A DNA stretch of 64,000 nt from Telluribacter humicola. Lineage in GTDB: Bacteria; Bacteroidota; Bacteroidia; Cytophagales; Spirosomataceae. Location: contig NZ_JAFIQT010000008.1 in NCBI RefSeq assembly GCF_017355935.1, forward strand, positions 147,127 to 211,126, written 5' to 3'. The notes beneath the pieces were generated by a model that saw only the letters and a program-made list of their open reading frames with translations, was not told the origin of the DNA and made no database searches. A program made the position numbers and the translations under genes. This document shows, piece by piece, positions 54,127-62,274 of this stretch (position 1 is the stretch's first letter; each line of letters begins with the position of its first letter).

Positions 54127-54320
54127 TATATTCCTCCCTATTACTGATCACAGCACCCGATATCGGTGCTGTCCGGGGGCTTAGGCACTATTTTTTTGGT
54201 ATATACTACCTGATAATTAATGGGATAGCAGTAGCAGGGCTTTGGGTTGAATAAAAACCTATCTGCCGACTGCCTGTATGAACACCCTAAAAATGAATGT
54301 TATACCAAAAATGAAAAATC

Positions 54321-54929
54321 ATGAATAGGCAAGAAAAAAGTGTACTGAGAGTGATTACGAACGGACTTTGCGTTTTCCTGCTGGCGGGTATGGTTGCCTG
54401 CTCTAATGATGGAAACCGGGAACAGGAAATGGCCGAAGAGGCCGCTACTGCCGAGGCGTATGACAACGAAAGATTTTATAATACATTCTCTTCCAATAGC
54501 TACTTTGCCGAGTGGGATAAGAATGGGGATACCTTCCTGGACAACAACGAGTACCTCCAGGGCGACTACCGTAACCGGGATGCTAATCAGGACAGTAGAG
54601 TAGACCAGAACGAATGGCGGACCTCCGCCGGTATATATGGCAGGGATACCGTAGGCTGGGCCGATTGGGACCTTGACGCAGATAACTTCCTGAGTGACCA
54701 GGAATACGGAGCAGGTTTTACCCGTTCCGGCTGGATTGAGGCGTGGGATAGTGACGGTGATAAGAAAATAAGTGAGCGGGAATACTCCGATGGTATATTC
54801 AAGCAGTACGATAGAAACCGGGATAATAGCCTGGATGAAACTGAGTACGGTGAGTTTGAAAACAACTTTAAGAACCGTGGCGGAGCCAATACGCAGGCCC
54901 AGAATACCGGAGCTACTGAGCAGCAATAG
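54321..54929 (+). CDS. EF-hand calcium-binding lipoprotein
   Basis: A 202-residue lipoprotein (lipobox LLAGMVACS). After an acidic linker it carries five EF-hand-type loops: DKNGDTFLDNNE, DANQDSRVDQNE, DLDADNFLSDQE, DSDGDKKISERE and DRNRDNSLDETE. Each has Asp at positions 1, 3 or 5 and Glu at 12. Calcium binding in the periplasm or at the outer membrane is very likely. No enzyme domain is present. A Gln/Asn-rich tail ends the protein. Confidence 0.88.
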   Translation: MNRQEKSVLRVITNGLCVFLLAGMVACSNDGNREQEMAEEAATAEAYDNERFYNTFSSNSYFAEWDKNGDTFLDNNEYLQGDYRNRDANQDSRVDQNEWRTSAGIYGRDTVGWADWDLDADNFLSDQEYGAGFTRSGWIEAWDSDGDKKISEREYSDGIFKQYDRNRDNSLDETEYGEFENNFKNRGGANTQAQNTGATEQQ

Positions 54930-54955
54930 TAACTATCTACATACTATGTTAAATG

Positions 54956-54994
54956 CCTAACAGCCCAGGCTCCACCGGAGTCTGGGCTGTTAGG
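54956..54994. terminator. Terminator after the EF-hand gene
   Basis: A long stem, CCTAACAGCCCAG plus CTCC, pairs with GGAG plus CTGGGCTGTTAGG around ACC, with one mismatch; the downstream T-tract is short. Confidence 0.75.
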
Positions 54995-55148
54995 TTTATT
55001 GGTGGCTGTACAAGTACCAGCACATTGTCATACATATCCCAATACCGCTTACTGGGTAGTTACTTCAAAGTATAGATAGGTAAAATATGCTTTATTATGA
55101 ATAAGTCACCTGCCCGGTGTAAGGTATGTAGTAGCTAGTCCTGTATAT

Positions 55149-57572
55149 ATGAGAAAGTTATTAGTAAGTTGTCTGTTATTTGTTTCGTTTGGTCTTCTTG
55201 CTCAGAGTAATCTCCTTCCCGCCGTCCGTACCATTCCCTTTGATAACGGCTGGCTGTTTATAAAAGATAGTACCATCAAGGCCGAGCAGCCGGGCTATGC
55301 CGATACCCACTGGCGCCAGGTAGACCTACCCCACGACTGGAGCATCGAAGACCTGCCCAACCAGAATGGTCCTTTCGATCGCAGCAGCATCGGAGCTCAC
55401 TCCACCGGATTTGTAGTAGGTGGTACGGGCTGGTACCGAAAAAGATTCAGGACCGGACCGGCTGAGCAGAACAAAAGGATAACCATCCATTTTGACGGGG
55501 TGTACATGAACTCGGATGTATGGCTGAATGGCCACCACCTGGGCTTTCATCCCTATGGCTATACGCCTTTCTACTACGACCTGACACCCTACCTCAAGCC
55601 CGCCGGTCAGGACAATGTACTGGCGGTACGGGTGCGCAATGAAGGTAAAAACTCCCGCTGGTACAGTGGCTCGGGCATCTATAGAAACGTATGGCTTACG
55701 GCTACCGATCCGGTACACGTAGCTCCCTGGGGAGTATTCGTCACCACGCCGGAGGTATCAGAGCGTCAGGCCTCGGTACAGGTGCAGACCCAGGTTATTA
55801 ATCAGCAGACCACCGCGGGTACCCTTACCCTTACTACCACGCTGATGGATCCGGACGGCAAAACCGTAGGCCAGAGCCAAAGTAACCTGACTGTTGAAGC
55901 AAATGGCTACGCCACTGATAACCAGCGCCTCACGCTGACGAACCCGGTTCTATGGTCGGTCGATACGCCTGTGCTGTATAAGGCCGTTACCGAAGTCAAG
56001 TCCGGTAGCCGGGTACTTGACCGTGTCGAAACACCATTCGGCGTCAGGAGCATCCGGTTCAGTAGTACAGAGGGCTTTCTGCTCAATGGTAAGCCGCTCT
56101 TCCTCAAAGGCGGCTGTATCCACCATGATAATGGTCCTCTGGGAGCCGCAGCCATTGACCGGGCCGAAGAGCGCAAGATCGAAATCCTGAAAAAGAACGG
56201 CTTCAACGCCATTCGTTCCAGCCATAATCCTCCTTCTAAAGCCTTGCTCGACGCCTGTGACCGTCTGGGTATGTTGGTCATCAATGAAGCCTTTGATATG
56301 TGGGAGGTCCCCAAAAATCCGCAGGACTACCACCTGTACTTTCAGGACTGGTGGCAGAAAGACCTGGAAGCCCTCATTCTGCGCGACCGCAACCACCCGT
56401 CGGTGATCCTATGGAGCATCGGCAACGAGATACCCGAGCGGGCCGATACGCTAGGCCTGCGCATTACGCGCCAACTGGTTGCCGAAGCCCACCGCCTGGA
56501 CCCTAGCCGCCCGACCACCGAAGCTATTTGCGGGTTTTGGGAGCCCATGAACAAGGGGAAGGAGTGGAGCGACACCGCGCCGGCCTTTGCCCTACTGGAC
56601 GTTGGCGGCTACAACTACATGTGGCAGCGCTACGAACCTGACCACCAGCAGCACCCCGACCGGATTATGTTGGGTACGGAGTCATTTGCCCGGGAGGCGC
56701 TCGAAAACTGGCAGATGGTGGAGAAGCACCCGTATGTAATCGGTGATTTTGTGTGGACAGCTATGGACTACCTGGGCGAAGCCTCCATCGGGCATACCGT
56801 CCTGAGCAACCAGAAGGATAGCCCCATCCTGGGTTGGCCCTGGGTGAATGGCTGGTGCGGGGATATTGATCTTATCGGCTATAAAAAGCCGCAGTCGTAC
56901 TACCGCGATGTGGTATGGCGGCAGAGCCCCATCGCTCTGGCGGTACACCAGCCCATCCCGGAGGGGCTGACGGAGATAGTCAGCAAGTGGGGGTGGCCTG
57001 AAGAGCTACCCAACTGGACCTGGCCCGGTGCCGAAGGAAAGTCCCTGCAGGTACGAGTGTTTTCGAGGGCACCCCGGGTACGCCTGACCCTCAACGGCCA
57101 ATTGATCGGTGAGAAAGCCATCGCCGACAGCAGCATCACGGCGGTATTTGAGGTACCCTACCAGCCGGGCGTCTTGAAAGCGGTGAATGTCGTAGAAGGT
57201 AAAGAAACCGAATCGGTGGTGCTCTCCACGGTAGGGGAGCCCCGGCAGCTGCGCCTCACGGCCGACCGCCGCACCATCCGGGCCAGTCGCAACGACCTGT
57301 CTTACGTGACGGTGGAGGTAGTGGATGCGCAGGGGCAGGTGGTACCCGGTGCTGAGGTGTCCGTACAGTTTGCACTGAGCGGAGCCGGCGAACTGGCCGC
57401 CGTCGGCAATGCTAACCCTACTGATGTGTCGAGCTTCCAGAAACCGCAGAAGAATACGTTCCGGGGAAGGGCGCTGGCTATTATCCGTCCTACCGAAAAA
57501 CCGGGTACTATTACCCTCAAAGCAACGGCACCCGGTCTGGCACCGGCCACCATTACGATCACTACTAAGTAA
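55149..57572 (+). CDS. Glycoside hydrolase family 2 beta-galactosidase-like, exported
   Basis: An 807-residue enzyme with a signal peptide ending LLAQS. Order: GH2 sugar-binding domain (VDLPHDWSIED; FDGVYMNSDVWLNGHHLG), immunoglobulin-like domain, TIM barrel with acid/base Glu in WSIGNEIPERAD and nucleophile Glu in MLGTESFARE, then C-terminal DUF4982- and Ig-like domains. It should release terminal beta-linked sugars, probably galactose, in the periplasm. It is not linked to a SusCD pair in this window. Confidence 0.93.
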   Translation: MRKLLVSCLLFVSFGLLAQSNLLPAVRTIPFDNGWLFIKDSTIKAEQPGYADTHWRQVDLPHDWSIEDLPNQNGPFDRSSIGAHSTGFVVGGTGWYRKRFRTGPAEQNKRITIHFDGVYMNSDVWLNGHHLGFHPYGYTPFYYDLTPYLKPAGQDNVLAVRVRNEGKNSRWYSGSGIYRNVWLTATDPVHVAPWGVFVTTPEVSERQASVQVQTQVINQQTTAGTLTLTTTLMDPDGKTVGQSQSNLTVEANGYATDNQRLTLTNPVLWSVDTPVLYKAVTEVKSGSRVLDRVETPFGVRSIRFSSTEGFLLNGKPLFLKGGCIHHDNGPLGAAAIDRAEERKIEILKKNGFNAIRSSHNPPSKALLDACDRLGMLVINEAFDMWEVPKNPQDYHLYFQDWWQKDLEALILRDRNHPSVILWSIGNEIPERADTLGLRITRQLVAEAHRLDPSRPTTEAICGFWEPMNKGKEWSDTAPAFALLDVGGYNYMWQRYEPDHQQHPDRIMLGTESFAREALENWQMVEKHPYVIGDFVWTAMDYLGEASIGHTVLSNQKDSPILGWPWVNGWCGDIDLIGYKKPQSYYRDVVWRQSPIALAVHQPIPEGLTEIVSKWGWPEELPNWTWPGAEGKSLQVRVFSRAPRVRLTLNGQLIGEKAIADSSITAVFEVPYQPGVLKAVNVVEGKETESVVLSTVGEPRQLRLTADRRTIRASRNDLSYVTVEVVDAQGQVVPGAEVSVQFALSGAGELAAVGNANPTDVSSFQKPQKNTFRGRALAIIRPTEKPGTITLKATAPGLAPATITITTK

Positions 57573-57642
57573 TGTACCTGCTGTGATAACACTTTGGGCT
57601 TATATGAATTTTATATCTATCCACCTTTAACTCCATCCGATT

Positions 57643-57855
57643 ATGAAGGATCAGGACAAGCCTCAGGATAAAGGTGAAAGCCGCCAAGAGCCTACCAAAG
57701 GCCAGGGAACAAATCCCGCCAATCAGGAAGACGAAAATGCGGGTGCTGATGTACTGCTGAACACTCGGACCCAGCGTGGCATATTCGGCGCTAATGATCT
57801 AGACTATGACGACCTGAAGCAGGAAGAAGAGAGCCAGGACGATGAAGATGTTTAG
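57643..57855 (+). CDS. Small acidic hydrophilic protein (hypothetical)
   Basis: A 70-residue protein made almost only of charged and polar residues (MKDQDKPQDKGESRQEP at the start; DDLKQEEESQDDEDV at the end). It looks intrinsically disordered. A short ordered motif, RTQRGIFGANDLDYDDL, lies in the middle. I recognise no family, and it may be a stress-type small protein. Confidence 0.5.
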   Translation: MKDQDKPQDKGESRQEPTKGQGTNPANQEDENAGADVLLNTRTQRGIFGANDLDYDDLKQEEESQDDEDV

Positions 57856-57974
57856 GGAAGGTACTTTGCTGCAGAGCAGGTACCTGTGTTAGTAGCCGGA
57901 TTTTATCTAACGGTAACTCAAAAGCGGTTTTTGCTTTTCTTGCCGGTGCTCATCCACCTACTATCAACTACCTA

Positions 57975-58331
57975 ATGAAGCGATTGTATTATCTCCTTTG
58001 GCTGGTGCTGCTTTTTGCGGCTTCCTGTACCCGACCGGATGACAATGTCTTTTCCCGGGACGCTACCTACTTTCTGGGACAATGGAAGGCAAATAGCAAA
58101 GTTGCGAGTAGCAGCTCTTTCAGAGCAGTACTTACCTTCTCGAAGGATGAAACTTTCACTCTAAATCTCAATACAGATAAAGGGCCTTTGACCTACAAGT
58201 GGTCGTATGATGAATCTACTTAGGAGCTAACTCTTAAAGATGAAGCCTATCAGGTAGTACTCATGGAGAAGAATCAGTTTTCTATCCGGTCAACTTATTC
58301 AGGAAGTGTTTTGAGCTATACTCGTAAGTAG
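57975..58331 (+). pseudogene. Lipocalin-like lipoprotein gene interrupted by an in-frame TAG
   Basis: The open frame starts with a lipobox signal (VLLFAASCTRP) and reads 82 residues to TAG at 58221. The same frame continues without another stop for 35 codons to TAG at 58329. Across the stop it reads LTYKWSYDEST-stop-ELTLKDEAYQVVLMEKNQFSIRST, with strands that complete a small lipocalin-like barrel. A single-base change of AAG or CAG to TAG would explain this. The truncated product would lose the last strands. Confidence 0.7.
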
Positions 58332-58340
58332 CTCCTTTAC

Positions 58341-58820
58341 TCACTCCTGCGTGTGGTACGGTACCAGCTCTTCAAAAAGGTACTGGGGATCGTACTGCAC
58401 CCCGAATTTTTCTAATAACCCAACATACTCTTCTCGGAAGGTTTGCTTACGGTGATGGGCTTCCTGATTCTGTATGTAGCGGTACACCCAATCGATGTGG
58501 GAGCGGCTGTACGAAAAAGCCCCGTAGCCGACCTGCCACTCAAAGCGGTTGCGGAGCAGCCCATTTTCGTTCACCCACTTAGACGATTTGGCTTTGGCCT
58601 GCTGCATCACCTCCGAAAGCGCTATGGAGGGTTTGAGGCCAAAGAAGCAGTGGACATGGTCTTCAACGCCGTTGACGATGAAGGTCTTGCAGCCGGTTTC
58701 GTTAATGAGGTTACCAATGACCGCCATCAACTGCTCCTTCCACTCTTTTCGGATCGTGGCTTCGCGGTATTTCACCGCAAACACCGCCTGTATGTATAGT
58801 TGCGTGTAGCTGTTGGGCAT
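58341..58820 (-). CDS. IS200-like (REP-associated tyrosine) transposase
   Basis: A 159-residue Y1/HUH transposase of the IS200/RAYT kind. The HUH motif is VEDHVHCFFGL, and the catalytic Tyr is probably in WVYRYIQNQEAHH. The length is normal. No IS605 TnpB or element ends are visible. Instead, four palindromic GTGCC/GGCAC units lie in the 225 bases upstream of its start, which fits a RAYT-REP pair. It may spread these palindromes and not itself. Confidence 0.88.
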   Translation of the reverse strand: MPNSYTQLYIQAVFAVKYREATIRKEWKEQLMAVIGNLINETGCKTFIVNGVEDHVHCFFGLKPSIALSEVMQQAKAKSSKWVNENGLLRNRFEWQVGYGAFSYSRSHIDWVYRYIQNQEAHHRKQTFREEYVGLLEKFGVQYDPQYLFEELVPYHTQE

Positions 58821-58868
58821 AGATTAGCATGGATATACACCTGAATAAATTCAGGAGGTACCAAATAA

Positions 58869-59082
58869 TCGTGCCTCTGGCACTAGCATGTTAACCTACA
58901 TCACCCGCTACAAAATTGGTCGTGCCTACGGCACTCAGACGCCAACCATAGTGCCTTAGGCACGACAGATGTATACCAGGCCCGGACTTCAGTTCGGGCT
59001 TCACAGGCACAACCAAACGCCATCCACAGTGCCAGAGGCACGACCGATGTACATCAGGCCCATATTTCAATCCGGGCTCTTT
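58869..59082. repeat. REP-like palindrome cluster beside the RAYT gene
   Basis: Four short palindromes: TCGTGCCTCTGGCACTA (58869), GGTCGTGCCTACGGCACT (58918), AGTGCCTTAGGCACGAC (58950) and AGTGCCAGAGGCACGAC (59028). The first two face one way and the last two the other. The last two each head a ~52-base unit continuing GATGTA-x-CAGGCC and ending near CGGGCT, so a direct repeat with a second stem is superposed. This is the organisation of REP/BIME elements. Confidence 0.82.
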
Positions 59083-60100
59083 AAATCGTCAGGTCCTGAA
59101 CACTGGCTGGGGTTAACGCCTCGAAGAAAGCCTTGGCTTCGGCAAAGCCCTGCTGGCGCATCAGCTCCATAGCGGCCGGATTAAAGGTAAGGCCACCCGG
59201 TCCGCCCCCTTCCAGCATTCTTGAAGGTCGTATTTCGTGGATGGTAGTGACCGCTGTATTAGCGAAAGGATTACTGGTCTGAGCCAGGGCGTTGTTTACA
59301 ACAGAAGCGGGTACACCGGCCGCCAGTAGCCGACTGCGAACGGCCTGAAGGTACTGGTTGCCCCGCTGGTAGAGCCGGGCCAGGCGGTAATCATTCTGCC
59401 CCACATCCTCGCTAAACATATCAATCGTGCGCTCCAGGATCTGGACCGCGCTGGTGAGTCGGTTGGGGTCGGGTGGCAGTACTTTCGGAGTCAACGTGAT
59501 GGAGATGATGGTTTCGGCTCCCGCGTCAATGGCGGCCTGTAGCGGAGTTATTTCGCGTACACCCCCATCCGTGTACTGCTGGCCCCGCATCTCTACGGGC
59601 TGCATAAATACGGGCTGGCAGCTCGATGCCAGCATCGCCCCGCGCAGGATGTTGGCGCTGCTGATCGTCTCCACATCGTAGTCCCCACCCACCCGCAAGG
59701 GCTGCGTAGCCCAGTACACCAGGCGCTCTGTCTGCAGGCATACCGTCGCGATGTACACCGGAAGGCCCCGGCGCTGAATCTCCGCAAAGTGACTATCCGT
59801 AAGAGTTCGGTCGATCAGCCTTTTCAGGGGCTGGGCGTCGTGCAGCGAGATACTCCGGGCCAGGTTGGTAATGCCTCCCAGTATCAATACATCGTTCTGG
59901 CGCGTGGTGGTGTACAGTCGGCGGAGCAACGGCAGCTCACCACAGGCCGCCAGCGGGACAATGAGCGAACCCGTACTAGTACCGCAGTAGATATCAAACT
60001 GATCAATGGGACGGACATGCGCTTGCATGTATTCCAGTACACCCACCGCGAAGGCTCCGCGCGAACCGCCTCCGCTGACCACTAATGCCGTTTTTGCCAT
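59081..60100 (-). CDS. Patatin-like phospholipase
   Basis: A 339-residue acyl hydrolase with a catalytic Ser-Asp dyad. The oxyanion loop is GGGSRGAFAVGVLEY near residue 10, the serine elbow is GTSTGS near residue 40, and the Asp is in YTDGGVREITP near residue 178. No signal peptide is seen. It lies 32 bases after a barrel-protein gene on the same strand, so it may be co-transcribed. Activity on phospholipids is the family role; the substrate is not known. Confidence 0.9.
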   Translation of the reverse strand: MAKTALVVSGGGSRGAFAVGVLEYMQAHVRPIDQFDIYCGTSTGSLIVPLAACGELPLLRRLYTTTRQNDVLILGGITNLARSISLHDAQPLKRLIDRTLTDSHFAEIQRRGLPVYIATVCLQTERLVYWATQPLRVGGDYDVETISSANILRGAMLASSCQPVFMQPVEMRGQQYTDGGVREITPLQAAIDAGAETIISITLTPKVLPPDPNRLTSAVQILERTIDMFSEDVGQNDYRLARLYQRGNQYLQAVRSRLLAAGVPASVVNNALAQTSNPFANTAVTTIHEIRPSRMLEGGGPGGLTFNPAAMELMRQQGFAEAKAFFEALTPASVQDLTI

Positions 60101-60132
60101 GGTTAAGAGATGTTAGGTACGTCAGAAGAGAA

Positions 60133-60678
60133 CTATTCAGTAACAGGAGGTAATGGCCGTATCCGGGGCTTTGTCACATTAACTGATACCCCAAACTGGA
60201 AGTAGGTTATCGGTTGCCGTTGGTCGCGGTGTAGCTTGAGGGAGAGAATTAGTAAGTCATCCAGCTCAAAACCTACGCCGCCGCCCAGCCACTGCCGCTC
60301 ATTTTCGGCTCCGCTGCGTTTGCCGAACAGGTACTCTCCCAGCAGGTGTATATTGTACGACGAAGCTGTCAGTACACTGGGTCCCTCCAGTACCTTCAGC
60401 GTCACCCGGGGGCCACCCAGCCAGCCAAACCGACTCCCCTGGTAAAAGCCGCCTCCGGTGACTCCCGCCCGCAGACGCCCCGGTACCAGGGTATACTGTG
60501 GAGTGATCTGCAGCGTAGCCAGGTATAGTTTGGGAGCCCCCCGGGGCTGATTAAATCCGTTTCCCGCTTCTACCCATACCCAGGGAGAGCCGTTGTTCTT
60601 CGGGAAGCTCTGCGCCGTAGCCCGCGAAGGAACAGCCAGCAGCAGGCTCAGTACCGTAAAGGAGATAAAGGCTTTCAT
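60133..60678 (-). CDS. Outer-membrane beta-barrel protein (hypothetical)
   Basis: A 181-residue protein with a signal peptide ending PSRATAQ and an alternating strand pattern (RLRAGVTGGGFYQGSRFGWLGGPRVTL; WLGGGVGFELDDLLILSLKLHRD; ITYFQFGVSVNV). It is likely a small outer-membrane barrel of unknown function, encoded upstream of the patatin gene on the same strand. Confidence 0.65.
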   Translation of the reverse strand: MKAFISFTVLSLLLAVPSRATAQSFPKNNGSPWVWVEAGNGFNQPRGAPKLYLATLQITPQYTLVPGRLRAGVTGGGFYQGSRFGWLGGPRVTLKVLEGPSVLTASSYNIHLLGEYLFGKRSGAENERQWLGGGVGFELDDLLILSLKLHRDQRQPITYFQFGVSVNVTKPRIRPLPPVTE

Positions 60679-60895
60679 AGAATTAGGGACAAGCTACTAG
60701 TACGGATCTTGAATAGGGTAGCGGGAAATGTAGGGCCTGATCGTTAGATCAGTACAGTAATAGCAACCGTTAATCTTTCAGGTTGTTACCAGCGTTGGTC
60801 ATGTACCGCCTGGAACATAAAAGGCTAGTAGCCTCTTTGCTAGTAGTAAGTTACACAGGTTCTGTGAGTATAAGAAGTAGTTTTTAGTGAGTGGT

Positions 60896-61140
60896 AGGGG
60901 TGAGGCCTGGCGCCTTCAGGAAGGGTACCTTTTGCATTTCCAGATTCTCCAGGCCCGGCTGAAAGAGGGCTGTCTCTCACCCTCCTCGGCCAAAGCCGAA
61001 ATCCAGCTATAAACTCATATAAAAGAATAACGTATCTGATTAAGATACGTACTAATCCATACCCCTTTTCACACGGATGCGAGACCTGGTGAAAGGGGTA
61101 TGGACAGGAAGCCCGGGCACCTAGTAGCCGGGCTTCCTGT
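60896..61140. ncRNA. Possible structured RNA or hairpin cluster upstream of the RT operon
   Basis: Between the barrel gene (60678) and the methyltransferase-like gene (61306) no protein is encoded, but helices are dense. An outer stem GGGTGAG/CTCACCC (60898/60976) encloses GGCCTGG/CCAGGCC (60904/60949) and a CCTT/AAGG hairpin. Then come TCGGC/GCCGA (60986), ACGTATCT/AGATACGT (61030-61050), a 15-bp stem CCATACCCCTTTTCAC/GTGAAAGGGGTATGG with one bulge (61057-61103), and a perfect 13-bp stem ACAGGAAGCCCGG/CCGGGCTTCCTGT (61104-61140) followed by TTGTTTGT. The last is a good terminator. Whether the rest is an RNA gene or a chain of terminators is open. Confidence 0.35.
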
Positions 61141-61238
61141 TTGTTTGTCCGTTGCGGGTGATATTGCTGATAGATTTCTGCCTTATAGTAGTTTGTTTGA
61201 AGCCTTCGCTCGTAAGATTACAAACAACAACTTGAAAA

Positions 61239-61268
61239 TTTGAATAAATTCACCCCTTGATAATTTAG
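61239..61268 (+). promoter_or_regulatory. Candidate promoter of the methyltransferase-RT operon
   Basis: TTTG (61239-61242), an 18-base spacer and TAATTTAG (61261-61268) approximate the Bacteroidota consensus TTTG / TAnnTTTG with one mismatch. The first start codon is 37 bases downstream. Confidence 0.5.
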
Positions 61269-61305
61269 ATGTGATACTAAGTGTAGAACCCTCCGGTAAG
61301 AAGCC

Positions 61306-62274
61306 ATGACAAATCAGAATAGACTTTTACCTCCACATACTTTGCCTGAAACTCTTTGGGATCAAGCAAATGGAGTAATAGAATTATCTCCAATACTTAA
61401 GAAAGCATATCTTGAAACACTTTCTGAAAACAACTTAGAGCATCTAAGCTTATCGAGAGGTGCTAACGACTCCCCTATTGGAGGAATAAGCCAAGAAGAA
61501 ACTGACGAACATTTTGCCAGATCTTTTGATGGTTCATCTGCCAGAGTACAGCTTGCTCTAATAGACCCTAACTATGACATAAATGGGGCCTCTGATGCTT
61601 TGATTAATAGCTTATCAGGTAACAGATTAGTAATAGTGGATGCTCCTTGCGGAGCTGGTGCAGCATCACTTTCATTATTAACCACAATAGCTGAGCTAAG
61701 AAGTAAGCAAGTACTACCTCGGATACCACTTGAAGTAGTATTCATAGGAGGAGAGATTGCTGAACCGGCAAGGAGATACGCACAAATTATGGTGGATAAA
61801 GTAACTCCTGAGTTAGAAAAACAAGCCATTTTCTTAAAAACTGAATTCCGCTCATGGGATGCTACTTCAGATATAAGTACAACTGATTTAATTAAAGCAG
61901 TTGTAAGAGCTGAATCCACTAAGTCAAAACTGTTAGTACTAATAGCTAACTTTAGTGGCTTCCTTGAAAAAAAAATGAAGGATGCTGAACCACAAATAAG
62001 GGAACTGCTAAGATATTCAGCAGGTCAGAACAGCTCAGCCATTTGGATTGAGCCCCAAAGAAATAGTGTCACTAAACAAGGTGGCCTTTTTTCTAAGATT
62101 GAGACACTTGCATTAAGATTCGCGAGATTTATACAGTTATATAAAACAAACTCTGATACTGAAAATCATGCAAAAGCATCTTCAAAATATAGGCGGCCGA
62201 TCAAGTCACAAGACACTGTCCGAGTTAATCTTGCTGTTATTTCATTAGTGTTGAAGAAGCCATATGCAAAATAA
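61306..62274 (+). CDS. SAM-methyltransferase-like Rossmann protein, RT operon partner (unrecognised family)
   Basis: A 322-residue protein I cannot assign to a named family. Residues ~105-250 look like a class I SAM-binding fold: motif I RLVIVDAPCGAGAASLSLL (residues 108-125), an acidic end of strand 2 in GGEIAEPARRYAQ (148-160), SWDAT (183-187), strand 4 LLVLIANFSGFL (209-220) and strand 5 AIWIEPQRN (245-253). The first ~100 residues are helical and family-specific. No signal or membrane helix is seen. Its last 11 bases overlap the reverse transcriptase start, so the two are co-translated. Base composition is much more AT-rich than its neighbours. A true methyltransferase, a SAM sensor, or an inactive Rossmann effector are all possible. 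Confidence 0.6.
   Translation: MTNQNRLLPPHTLPETLWDQANGVIELSPILKKAYLETLSENNLEHLSLSRGANDSPIGGISQEETDEHFARSFDGSSARVQLALIDPNYDINGASDALINSLSGNRLVIVDAPCGAGAASLSLLTTIAELRSKQVLPRIPLEVVFIGGEIAEPARRYAQIMVDKVTPELEKQAIFLKTEFRSWDATSDISTTDLIKAVVRAESTKSKLLVLIANFSGFLEKKMKDAEPQIRELLRYSAGQNSSAIWIEPQRNSVTKQGGLFSKIETLALRFARFIQLYKTNSDTENHAKASSKYRRPIKSQDTVRVNLAVISLVLKKPYAK

Noticed and set aside
54300..54926. 208-codon minus-strand open frame opposite the EF-hand gene
   Set aside because: It mirrors the EF-hand frame almost exactly. Its Val/Ile/Pro-rich product has no family look, whereas the sense protein has a lipobox and five calcium loops.
58869..59082. Repeats considered as a CRISPR array
   Set aside because: The units are short palindromes in both orientations with unequal spacing, and no cas gene is near.
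61030..61140. Hairpins interpreted as a retron msr/msd
   Set aside because: The RT lacks the retron motifs I would expect and the stems end in a terminator-like tail, so I kept only a general structured-RNA possibility.
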